Source of the DNA: Astrothelium macrocarpum
Lineage: Eukaryota; Ascomycota; Dothideomycetes; Trypetheliales; Trypetheliaceae
Assembly (NCBI GenBank): GCA_021030915.1
Contig: JAGEMR010000259.1
Coordinates: 1 to 16,487 of the forward strand
Direction: 5' to 3'
DNA: 16,487 nt
Shown here: positions 1 through 10,353 of the stretch, in pieces
Layout: every line of letters begins with the position of its first letter
Numbering within the stretch: the first letter of the stretch is position 1
Program-made: the position numbers and the translations under genes
Notes under the pieces: generated by a model
What the model saw: the letters and a program-made list of their open reading frames with translations, nothing else
Database searches by the model: none
What the model was told of the DNA's origin: nothing

Positions 1-1769
1 CCGCACTCTCATACAAAGAACTCAAATAATTTAATTATAACAACATAAATTTCTCTAAATTATTCAGAATTCTCTTTCTCAGATATATCTTTAATTATAA
101 TACAGATGCGCGTATTATGCCCAGATTTGTTACAATTATTATATCGCCGTTTATGTATTTTTGACATTTTTATATAATTATCATTTTCATTTATTTCTTA
201 TTATACTATTTACTAAAATTCTTTCTGAATCTGCAGATTCTGTCCATTTTATACAAAAAGAAATCCTTTTTTTAATAGACGGATTTTTTTAATCTTCCGA
301 TATCGGTTAAATTTTTGATTTATCATACGAAATGTTTCAATCTTTTCTTTTAAAAGGATTAATTAATGTATTATTACGATCATATCATATAAAAACTGGT
401 CAATAATAAATAAAAATTCAGATAAAGAATTATTTTAATATTATATAATTCGATTTTTGATATATTCAATTTAAAATTACGTTTTGATGGGATTATTTAA
501 TATCTTTAATTCTCATAAAAAAAGAATTCCAGAAAAATTTTCCGAAAATATAAATATATATAATTTCATATCTAATTATAAAATCATATATTCTGAATTA
601 TATGATATAAATTCTATTCTTCGAAAACCTTTTTAAATATTTAATCTATCATAATAATCTGAAAAATTTTATAAAATATTAAAAAAAAATCCTTCTTTAA
701 AATATGAATAATATACATTTATATAAAATTATTAATTATTTAATTATATACGCGTTTCAATACACGAAAATAATTTATATCAAATGATTATAATTTATAT
801 GATAAATAAATAAATATATAAAATATAATAATATTATTCTTTTAATAATATAATTCAAAATCAATAAAATAATGATTTTTATATCTATTAAAAATAAAAA
901 AACGATATATATTTATTATATAATTTTCAATATATTAATTAAAATATTAAATTTAATTTAGATTTTATTCATTTATTATCCAATCATTATTTAATATAAT
1001 AATTATTTAATCATATGATAATAGATTATTTTTATATTAAAATGAAAAATGATTTTTATTTATGATAATAATATATAATAAAATAATATAATTCAATACA
1101 TCCATATTTTGAATTATTATCATTCATTTTCGATTATTTTATTAAATCGTATAAAATTTTTTATATTTTTTAATATTGATAATAATTATTTCTGATAAAA
1201 TTTGATCTATTAAAAATCTTATTTCATTAAAATTATAAATATCCCCTTTTTGAATATCAAATTTATCAATTATATATCGTATAAAATTAAATTATTCACG
1301 AAATTTATTAGAATTTTTATATTAAATTTTCTGATAATCAATTTTATGATTAAAATATATCCAGAATTTAAATTATTATCATATAAAATTAAAAATTCAA
1401 TTTTTATTTATATATGATATATTATGATTATATAATAATTGATTTATTATATTTTTAATATCATAATATCGGAAAAGAAATAATTATAAATTCAAATCAA
1501 ATATATATTGTATAAATATTTATTTTTTTAATTCAATAAATTTTTGATTATAAAATCAAATATCATATTATGAAAATTTTTCGTATTATCGATTTTGAAA
1601 TATCGTATAAGGAATTTTATATATAATTACCGTATGATGAATATTTAATTTAGAATTCTTTTGAAATGTCTGAAATGCAAGAATAAGATCATTTTCTTTT
1701 CAGATTTGAATCATGATAAAATATGAAGAAAATTTGATTTGAATAAGAGTTGTACGAGAATGCGGAAAA

Positions 1770-1802
1770 GTGGCCGACTCGTTTGGGTGGCCGACTCGCT
1801 TG
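1770..1802. repeat. Two tandem copies of a 16-nt GC-rich motif inside the AT-rich block
   Basis: The motif gtggccgactcg plus four bases occurs at 1770-1785 and again at 1787-1802, with 15 of 16 positions identical and a 17-bp period. It sits in the only clearly GC-rich island (about 1741-1815) of the block. Short GC-rich direct repeats near an edge are common in the terminal repeats of fungal DNA transposons, so this may mark an element end or a junction between nested elements. No matching inverted copy was found in the window, so that reading is an inference. Confidence 0.55.
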
Positions 1803-2700
1803 TGTTATACGTTATATTAAAAGATTTTTGATATATATAAATTTATAAAATTTTATTTATATAAAAATTAATAAAATTAGAATGAAAAAAAAAATTCAGA
1901 TTTTATTATATAAATCAAATATAATTGAAATAAATTTCAGAAATATTACAAAATTTCAGACGATTCATTTTATTATATAATAATTTTAATATTCAATTTA
2001 TATTATTATATAAAATATATTTAAATAATCTGATCGGAATAATAAAAATTTCAAATTTTATAAAATATTCAATTTTTTTAAAATGAATATCAAATAATTC
2101 ATAATATAATAGAATTTTTATTATATAATAATATTCATTCAAAAATTTTATTAAAAAAATTTTATTAAAAAAATTTTTGATAATTATATATTATCAGATT
2201 ATAATTAATATATAAAATAAAATTATTATACGATAAAAAAAATAAAACGAATATTAATTATATTATAAAAAAATTTTATATGAGATTAAAAAACTTTCAA
2301 TTTTATAATAGTAATATCAAAATCAATAATAAAATAAATATTCATTTTTATTATATTTTATAATTGAAATATTTTTTATTTTAATTATAAATAATAAATC
2401 GAAAAAAATATTCTCATAAATTCATTAACTATATTATTTTTTGAAAATATATAAAAATTAATTCTAAAAATATTAAAAGAATTAAATATTTAAAAAATTG
2501 AATCTGAAATAAAATTTCAGATTTTGATTCATATAATATTAAAATAAAAATTTGATCTTTATATAAAAAATATTTTTGATAAATTTGATATTATATAAAA
2601 TAAAAAGAATGATTTATATTAACAAAAATAATCATTAAATCTAATTTGATTAGAATTTTTATATATTATATATAATTCGAATTAATTCGGATATTCATCC

Positions 2701-2731
2701 TTATCCATCCAAAAATAGGATTTATCCATCC
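2701..2731. repeat. Short direct repeat at the right edge of the AT-rich block
   Basis: The 10-mer ttatccatcc occurs at 2701-2710 and 2722-2731, preceded by a related tattcatcc at 2692-2700. It lies where composition starts to return to normal. A short simple-repeat tail is a possible element end, but two and a half copies are too few to assign a class. Confidence 0.4.
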
Positions 2732-2797
2732 TAATTCAATTCATTAATTTTTCCGATCCCTGATTGTTCGCCATAGCAGCTGTCACAAGACACTGTA

Positions 2798-3639
2798 TCA
2801 CCGAGTTAGCGCACCTCGGTTCCAAAAATTTTTCGAACCTGCCTGAGCGAGTATTATGCCGCCAAAACTATGCGCGATAAAGAACAACGGCCTTTGTTGC
2901 TTCTATGATTGGATAAATCAGCCCTTCAAATGTTTCTTGATAATTGCAGCTTATGAGCAACACGAACTTCTTTTGTACCTCTAATCTTTCTGAGCTCTTC
3001 TGCTAGGCCTCGGCTGTAATCCAATACTTTGTCCATGCCACGGGTGGATAACTTTGAATTGTAGCCATAGGTCATTGTTCGACAGTATGGGAGGTCCTTG
3101 CAGAGGAAGTGCCGTAGCCACATTTGACCGAGTTCTTCTTTCCCTCTCCATGATCCGTATGCGTGACCATCTAGGCCGGTGATTGCAATTATGCTGTGGT
3201 GTCAAAGATCAGCAGTAAGAAGCAGCAGGTTGTGCACTTGGTGGATAGGAAAAAAAAAATAGCATCGAAGGAACGGGACATACTCTGCAGAGATGGGTTT
3301 GTTCGTTAATGGTGCATATAGCTGAGTAAAGCCGAAGAAGTGTCTATCAAAAGTTATGGTCGTATTACCCAGCTTCATCGGCCGACTTTTCAGTTGATCT
3401 TCTTTCAGATCAGACATGAATGAAGGTATGGTGTTGTTAAACTCCACAAGCGCGGCTTTTTCTTGTTCATCATCGTAGCAGGATGGGACAATTTCCACAA
3501 TCACTTTTATCTTTCCTCTTTCTTCTTCTAACAATTTGTGTTGGATAAAGGTAGACAAGGTTTCGTTTAGTACGATGTCGGACTCTGAAGCGCGAAGACC
3601 AGTGACGCGGAAGACTTTGCTCTTCTCTCTCGAAGTCAT
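2798..3639 (-). pseudogene. Truncated SesB-like alpha/beta-hydrolase (NLR-type N-terminal lipase domain)
   Basis: Three exons give a continuous frame: 3639-3284, 3193-2968 and 2902-2798. Intron 1 (3283-3194, 90 nt) has a GTATGT donor, a CTGAT branch point and a CACAG acceptor. Intron 2 (2967-2903, 65 nt) has a GTTCGT donor, a CTGAT branch point and a CATAG acceptor. The 228-residue product contains FRVTGL near the start, the VPSCY and HFFGFTQLY blocks, IIAITGLDGHAYGSW from residue 120, MTYGYNSKLS and the nucleophile elbow AHSFGG (Ser206). These match what is known of SesB-like serine hydrolases that form N-terminal effector domains of fungal NLRs. The frame runs into foreign sequence after residue 215 and stops 13 residues later, so the catalytic acid and histidine, and any NACHT/NB-ARC and repeat domains, are missing. 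It is inferred to be non-functional as a hydrolase. Confidence 0.85.
2818..2839. repeat. 22-nt near-perfect palindrome at the junction with the hydrolase gene
   Basis: The sequence reads ggttc, one base, a central aaaaattttt, one base, gaacc; only the symmetric pair flanking the centre fails to pair. On the minus strand it begins exactly where the SesB-like frame loses family-like sequence (after codon 215, at 2840). It therefore most likely is the first base pairs of the inserted DNA. No obvious target-site duplication can be seen because only one junction is in the window. Confidence 0.6.
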
Positions 3640-3773
3640 CGTAAACTAGCTGTTTCAAATTGAAGCAATCACGGGCAATAGCAGTTTCTGAACAGGAAAG
3701 CGCAGCATGTAGGCAAAAAGGCATTTACATCTTGAGGAGAGGAAGCGAAGTGTTGCTTTGACAATCCGCTTAA

Positions 3774-4115
3774 TTATCGGGCAAGGCTGAAAGATGCTTT
3801 GAAAAGTAACTTGTCAATGCTCATCGCTGCCTAGGTGAGGTATGCAGGGCCGATTTTAATATTGGCCTTCACCGCCAAAACCCGGCCAACCAAGCGAGCG
3901 CCAGTTCCGAGCCAGCGCTTGGGAGGTTTTGAATGCATATTCAAACTCTTAATGGAATTGATGATCCGTGACATTGCTAAATTGGTAGAATGAGATGAAC
4001 TTGACGTCTTTGATAAGCTCGTAGCTACTAAGAGAGACATCAGACAGGGAGGTTCAACAGGGATCGAACAAGCATCCGCCACGCTAACCGAGCGTTTGGC
4101 AAGCCCCCTTTCCAT
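3774..4115 (-). pseudogene. Small hypothetical protein remnant with a KPPKRWLGT motif
   Basis: A minus-strand frame from the ATG at 4115 runs 94 residues to a TAG at 3833-3831, then stays open for 18 more codons to a TAA at 3776-3774. A serine-rich middle is followed by SKPPKRWLGT and a moderately hydrophobic stretch. I recall small fungal membrane proteins with a KPP-x-RW-x-G motif just before a transmembrane helix, but here the helix region is interrupted by basic residues. The TAG could be a mutated CAG or TGG. It lies 135 bp upstream of the SesB-like gene on the same strand. The product is not securely identified, and the frame could be a chance ORF. Confidence 0.3.
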
Positions 4116-5216
4116 CACCTCGATCTCTCGATCGTTAGCGCAATAGGCGTTAGATCATGCCTAAAGAAGACGTTTTCAAGGAAAATTTGCAGTGCCAACT
4201 CGATTTTACAAAAATTCAGCTTTTGATTGGTCAGTATGCCGTAATTTATTCAACACTTGTGACTTCCAAAACTCTACTTGGTCTCACGCCAACGGTGTGA
4301 CGTCTCTAATGCTGTAGACAACGGCGACCAGCGTGGTAGTGGTCCAACATGGCCATGATACCACCAGAGCGTGACCTTGGTAGAAGAGGTCATGTTAAAT
4401 CCATAAGCACTTGCACAAGGCGTCAGCGCCTATTCTTGCAGCTGCACTGCATAAATCACTCGTTGCCCCTTGTAGAGTGAATAGAGTGCAAATGACCGGT
4501 TTGAATGCTCCAGTGCCAGCTGATGGCATATTGTGAGTAGGTGCTTACGCCTATCGAATATATCAAAGTTCTGCGATTCACATACTTCTTTGTGCTTTGC
4601 TTTTGCCGCAGATCTCTGTGCAGAGCTGACGACAAACGACTTTCAGGCTTTACACCGCATGATGCCGAGGTCTTGCACAGATGATTGAGTACAAAGCCCT
4701 ACTGACTGCCAGGATATGTCCAAACAAGTGGCAGCATACTATCTGTAGAGTTATAGTGGGATATATGCCCCAACAGAATAATCGGTATGAGAGGCTAGTC
4801 TTGGGAATTGACAATGCGTAGAGCCCAGATTGGAATCGAAACAAAGGCAACGGGCTACAATTGCAGAGACGGCTTTTCGTACCGATGTGCTGTACGAGTA
4901 ATCGTTGTGCTGGGTAATTTGCGTCCGGGTTTGCCGTTTGGGGGAAATGATTCTTGTTGGGGTAGGTTTTGTGTGGAATTCTTGATGCCCAACTTGTTGT
5001 TTTTCTAACAGAGCTGGGTACGAATTAAGTAACAGAGTGTCAGCCCCTGACTAGCCTGATTAAGCAGCGCTAAAAAGGACTAAAACAACATTTGATACCA
5101 ATCGGTGGCCGATGGCTTCCGTCTAATTAAGTCCATTCACCGGTGAAAGCGTGCAAGGGGTTTGCGGCTAAAAAAAGCCAACGCTGTCTGTCCAAAGGGC
5201 TTCAGCTACCTACAAA
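4116..5216. other. Intergenic stretch with no convincing gene
   Basis: Short frames on both strands lack protein character. The one notable point is that 4915-4965, read on the minus strand, aligns without gaps to the start of the MYND-finger frame at 14985-15035 (about 36 of 50 identical). The right part (about 4990-5216) should contain the promoter and leader of the NLR gene, but no clear core element can be picked out. Confidence 0.5.
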
Positions 5217-5342
5217 ATGGCTCTCATATCCATATCTGCGATTCCTGTTTTCTGTGCCTTCCTGACTTTTGCGCCGAAAAGTATTCAGCTGTTGTGTTCC
5301 ACTTCAGAAGGTTCGGTGAGTCATGGCAAGCCAGACTTCTAA
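5217..5342 (+). promoter_or_regulatory. Upstream ORF overlapping the NLR start codon
   Basis: An ATG at 5217 in a good context (aaaATGG) opens a 41-codon frame that ends with TAA at 5340-5342, 17 bp past the NLR ATG at 5323 and in a different frame. The peptide is hydrophobic at its start (MALISISAIPVFCAF). If the transcript begins upstream of 5217, ribosomes would meet this ATG first, which would reduce NLR translation. Overlapping upstream frames are a known brake on translation in eukaryotes. Whether the leader includes this ATG cannot be told from sequence; the transcript could also start downstream of it. Confidence 0.4.
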
Positions 5343-8300
5343 AATCGACCCTAATGCTGTAAAACAACGGCTCGATGGCGATAAGCGCGACATCGCTGAA
5401 ATGTGGAACGATGCGCTCATATCCTATCGCGGAATCTTGGGCGTGCAGCTGGAGCGGCAGTTTACAGATACGCGTCAAATGATCGACTTTGGTACCGAGC
5501 AAATGAATAACTTCCACAAGTTTAGGCATAATGAAAAGAAAGTCGACAAATTACGCAGTCTCTTCGCGGCCAATTTAGACTACATCCAGGCCGGCGCGAA
5601 CCAGCTCGTAGCTGCGGCTACGCCTGCTTTCCCGCCCGCTGCAGCGATTGGGACGGCTCTTACATACATGCTGAAAGCTTGTAGACAAGTATCTGCTGAC
5701 TACGACGTCGTGACATCGTTCTTTGAAGATATGAACTCGTTTCTCCAGCGAATCACTATTCTTGAGACTCGTCTGCCAAAGTACCAAGCGTATCGGAATT
5801 GCTTGATGGACGTCTTCACGTCGCTATTGAATATGTGTGGATACGCCACCAAGTACATCGAGCTTGGCCGCTTTAAAAAGTGGGTCTTGAACATGATTCG
5901 CGGCGAAGACAGTGAGCTTGGTGGTGCTCGCAAGAATATGGATGGCTCGCTCGATCGTCTTCAGTCCGCAACCGAATACGCAATCCTTGGAAACACGGAG
6001 GAACTGCAGAAGATGAATGGTGAGCTTCACGAGAACCAAGAAGCTCAAACCCGCATGTTGCAGGAGCAGACAGAGATGCTTGAGTCCGTCCTGAACAGCC
6101 AAGACAATGTTCGTAGCGATCTCCAGAATATCACCAAGCTACTCAAAGTGTTTCAAGAAAATACGAAAAGTGGCGCCTCGGCGGGCAAACCCCCGAAAGG
6201 GAAAGCTGGAGCACAGAACAAGCCGCCGACGGCGAATCGCGTGGTAAATTACATGCCAGACACGCTGAATCCGGTAATCGAGTATCGTAATGTCAAAGAC
6301 AGCTATGTGGCGGACACGTGCACGTGGATATTTGATGAAGCAGCTTGGAATAGCTGGGCGGCACCAATTGATGCCAAAAGTCATCAATCACTTCTCATTA
6401 TTTCTGGTCCGGCTGGAATGGGAAAGAGCCATCTGGCAACTTCCATCTACGATCATCTTATCCAGTCAGCGGGATCAGGCCATGATAACAGTACATGCGT
6501 TGTACATTTCTACTTTCGTGAGACTGAATACGAACTCAAAACGTTCGCAAGTGCCATTTGTTGGATTGTCATCCAAATTGCGGAACAAAACCTAGCGCTC
6601 TGCGAGAAGCTCAATGTCGCGATTTCGCGCGAAGATCTCGAAGTCGACTTTGAAGACTGGAAGGATGTTTGGAATAATCTACTTGCCCGACTATTCGAGG
6701 CCGAGAATGGACCGCGGCTCCAGATCGTGTTTGACGGAGTTGACGAGCTGGATGATGAAGAACGGGAGCACTTTCTCGACTTTTTGAAAATGGTTAAGGA
6801 CGAACCAAGGCTGAATGTCAGCATTGTATGCACATCGAGACCAAATGTCTTACCAACTGTAGACGGACTAAGCCAAACTTCCATCTGTGTGGAAAAGGAG
6901 AAGGTGCTGCCGGATCTCAAGGCACTGATCTGGAACAGGCTTGACACTCTTGACCGGCTACGCAAGTTCAGCAGATACGTGAAACAGAAAATTGCTGAGA
7001 CCGTCCAAGAGGCAGCTGATTGTCAGACAATTCCTCGACCTCACTACTTTATCGCATGTCCAAAGGCTAATTAGGAACAGGCCTCCTCTACGCAGAGTTA
7101 ATGCTTAGACGCTTTAACGCCAATGCTCGCGAAGGCGCCGTGTTGAAGCATCTCGAAAACTCCATGCCTACCACCTTGGAGGATCTCTATCAGAGAATGC
7201 TGTCTGAGTGTCAGCGACGGACTCCAGAAGCTCAGCAACAGTCTATGAGGATATTGCTTGCTTGGTTGGCATATTCATGGCGCCCGCTAACACTGGATGA
7301 GTGCAAAGCGCTATTGAAATCTGTGATTTGTGATGCAAGTATCGATCTTGAGGAGGAGCTTGAAGGGCGCTTTTTAGGGTATGTGCTTGGCTTCTTTTCC
7401 GAATAAAATGTCGCGTGTACCATGAAGTCAAATGTACTGACTTGTGCTATAGCTTCTTATATCTTGGTGAGCCAGGTGACGAAGACGCTGGGGAGCGCAC
7501 AAAGACCCAACTGGTCCAGAAAACTGAGGAGCTTGCACAGATGGATAGCAATCCCACTAAAACTTTTGACGATGGCCAGTTGCCAGTAAAGTTCCAAACT
7601 CGGTCAATGAGAGGTTTCTTTCGTAATTCCCAAGACAAGAGTAAGGACCTGCGAGTGCCATCTTCTGAGGCTCACCGTACCATTTTTAACGCGTGTTCCC
7701 AACTCATATGTACGAGTGCAAATGACGGAGATGATATCCCAAAAGGCCTGCGCGAGTATGCTGGCACGAATTGGGCTTCGCATCTAACTTGGGTCTCTGG
7801 GGTGAAGCAGACAGAAACTGAGAATATTACTTTTGTGGAATTTGTGAAGGCCATACTCATGAACGAAGGTAGTTGCGCCTCCCAAATTGAGGCGTCTGGC
7901 GATGACTATCAGTCAAATATTGTGACAAGTGATGAATCTTTCCTCAAGGTCGTATTCAGCTGGGCTGCTTGGGCATCTAGCCTAGACCAATCCAAGCTTA
8001 GCATCAATGCTTCTACTTGGGCGAAAGTTGCCGCAAAAGACATGCGAAGCATCATGGTACCTCTTGCCAAAGGTCATGTTCGGAATTGGTTCAAGTGTCG
8101 TGATTCCAAGACTGCTTTGCGGTCTTTTAGGTTCGCTCGGAGCGCTCTCTTGCTGGTATGTCATAATTTTCTGACCTTGGAGCTTCGTTACTAATTATGA
8201 TAGACTGATCACAAGGATATTATTGAAGACGATGAAAGTGATGATGACGACCAATCTACAAACTCAGATATAGATAAAAGTGAGAGAAGTGCCAAGGAGA

Positions 8301-10006
8301 TCTCTGGAGTAGCAAACGCGTTTGATATAGAGATGGACAGCTTGGCGCATTTTGCAGTAGGATTGGTGCTTGAAAACAGCAGTCATCATGAAGAAGCATT
8401 GTCAGAAGCTCAAGCCGCGTTGTCGCTTTGTACTGATGCCATTGAACGGTCTCAGATCCTGGTTCTGAAGGCGGAAATTCTCTCTCAGCTCGAAAGATAC
8501 GATGAGGCCCATGACTCTATCATGGAGGCTTTGTCTCCGTCTGAACTTCCAACAAGCTCGAAAGTCAAGGCACTTTGTGTGAGTGCAAGCATAAAGTACA
8601 AGCTTGGTCAGGTTGGAGAATCTGTCCAGATATACGAAGAAGCCAGGCTAGCAGACCCGTCAACAATACTCCCTGGCAATTTACTCAAGGAAGAGATCAA
8701 TGTATTAAAATATAAGGACGATCATGAGCTGGTCAGGACACTGGAAAAATGGACGCCGCTCGAAATGCTTGCATGGATGACATGGAAGTACGATGAGGAC
8801 AATGGCGCAGCTCATGGGACATTCCGTGATGCTATAGTTAGCACACAGGAATTTGACTTTCTCCTGCGAGCCTATAAAGGAGCTATCGAGTTACTAAATT
8901 CTCTTGATTCCGCGGCACCGATCCAATACGAATTAGCAACTGCTCATTGGCTACTCCGTGGGGACGTAGATGCCGCAAGAGCAACTCTTGATGCTATCTT
9001 GGACAGCACGTCACACGGTTACTGGTACGCCCTGTCAAACGAAGATCCAATTTGGGTACTTGGCCTTACTGTCAACCTGATGTCTGATGTGATGTACGAG
9101 CAATTCCGCAGCAGTAATGATCTTGGGCGAAAGGAATCACTTCTTGCTGATACGAGATCATTGACACAGCGGCCTCTTGCCCGCTCGCTAACCACGTGGA
9201 AGTCTGAAGCTGTACATAATATGGTGGTAGTTGCGAGAATGGCGCGGAGAGCTGGTACAATCCGTGATTTCCATGACCAACTGCAAAAGGCATTCGCTCT
9301 TTGCTATGAATCGTTGAATGATAGTGTGGGCTGGAATGATGCGGCTAGTCTGGAGTCGCTCGCAGAGGTGCTGCTTGCTGTCGATGGCAAAAGACTTGAA
9401 AAGGAAGCCAGAATTGCCCTGTCAGCAAGATTCTCGGAGCTGGATTGTGAGACTGACAAGAACTCGAGCACAGAGGATAAACAAGGACACAGAGATAGCG
9501 ATGAGAGTGACAGCGATGCAGAAGATGAGGACAGCAGCTCCGAAGGAGGAGATGGAGAAGAAGAGGGCGGAATCACAAATGAACCCCATGCAAAACCCAA
9601 AACTCTTGCCAACGGTGCTATCGAACCAAACTCGTCGATTGATGAGTATGATACGTCAGAGAATGATATCTGGTGTGATGGCGTCTGTGATCCGAAGATA
9701 AGGTGGGTATCAGGGTGGCAAGGGATGACGATGTATCGCTGCCTCATTTGTTACGACTGCGACCTCTGCGAAAGTTGCTACGAACTACGCCAAAGACTCA
9801 ACCGTGGAGAGACCCTCAGCATTGCGAAACATTTCTGTGGCTCCAACCATAGGTATATCAAGGGCCCCATCGAGGGATGGAAAGGAGTCAAGAACGGAAC
9901 AATGCACATCGGAGATGAGGAGATTCCGTTCAAGACCTGGCTGCGAGAATTAAAGGATGTCAAATGGAAGCAGATGTGGGACATATTTTGGACGACGGAA
10001 GATTAA
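5323..10006 (+). CDS. NLR (STAND) protein: Goodbye-type N-terminus, NACHT, TPR, C-terminal ZZ zinc finger
   Basis: Four exons join in frame: 5323-7021, 7081-7378, 7453-8155 and 8204-10006 (4503 nt, 1500 residues). Introns are 59, 74 and 48 nt. Introns 2 and 3 have GTATGT donors with CTGAC or CTAAT branch points; intron 1 has a weaker GTCAGA donor but a CTAAT branch and restores the AADCLLYAELML block. The order is a helical N-terminal domain with MWNDALISY at 27-35 and a conserved SADYDVVTSFFEDMNSFL region (fungal STAND Goodbye-type); coiled coil about 225-280; NACHT with P-loop GPAGMGKS (362-369), Walker B LQIVFDGVDEL (466-476) and CTSRP (503-507); helical arm with LLAWLAYSWRPLT (625-637); TPR-like helices about 947-1053; acidic linker 1314-1357; ZZ-type finger 1391-1451. 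Such proteins are intracellular receptors that oligomerise on ATP binding and trigger immune-like or incompatibility responses. The ligand and output here are unknown. No in-frame stop is seen, so the gene appears intact. Confidence 0.93.
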
Positions 10007-10353
10007 CGCAGCATATCGAGAAGAAGGGTGTCCCGCCGTATTTCACGAGAGTTGGGGAACCAGCGATGCAACGCCATTGCTCAATAACTACGAAGATGTA
10101 TAGAGCAAGCCCCAATACTTAAAGCAGTGGAGCCATTGTCTATGATTACTTCGAAACTTGTATTTGATACGTTCAAATCTCCCTCTTCCCAATGCTTTGC
10201 CCTTCTCAAGAGAGACTGGCGAGCTTTTCCGCTCAAAGCGTCGATGTCTGGTTAAGGCAGCAAATATAAAGCGCACAAGAACTTGGCGCAGATCGTTCAT
10301 CCAAATTGATGTATGAGTCTCGAATTGACAGAGGGTTAAAGCTCTCGTATGAT
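10007..10353. other. Convergent intergenic stretch between NLR and broken membrane-protein gene
   Basis: This stretch should hold the 3' untranslated ends of two convergent genes. No AATAAA signal lies close behind the NLR stop; AT-rich runs such as caaatataaag near 10260 could serve. No coding signal is seen on either strand. Confidence 0.5.

Larger units (their letters stand above)
1..2755. repeat. AT-rich, gene-free block, probably RIP-degraded repeat DNA
   Basis: Almost the whole stretch is A and T; for example 541-600 has only 8 G/C in 60. No reading frame with protein character is present on either strand. Composition changes sharply to ordinary gene DNA at about 2750. Blocks like this are well known in Pezizomycotina genomes as transposons mutated by RIP (C-to-T changes, mainly at CpA), and that is the inferred origin here. 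A GC island at about 1741-1815 and a slightly GC-richer patch at about 100-150 interrupt it. The block continues past the left edge of the window, so its length and element content are unknown. Confidence 0.8.

Noticed and set aside
1..2755. Mitochondrial DNA insertion as the source of the AT-rich block
   Set aside because: No mitochondrial-type reading frame, tRNA or rRNA likeness was seen, and the block has transposon-like GC islands at its interior and edge.
9304..9747. Minus-strand ORF of 147 codons, very serine-rich
   Set aside because: It is the antisense shadow of the acidic linker and ZZ-finger region of the NLR (GAT/GAG codons read as serine-rich antisense).
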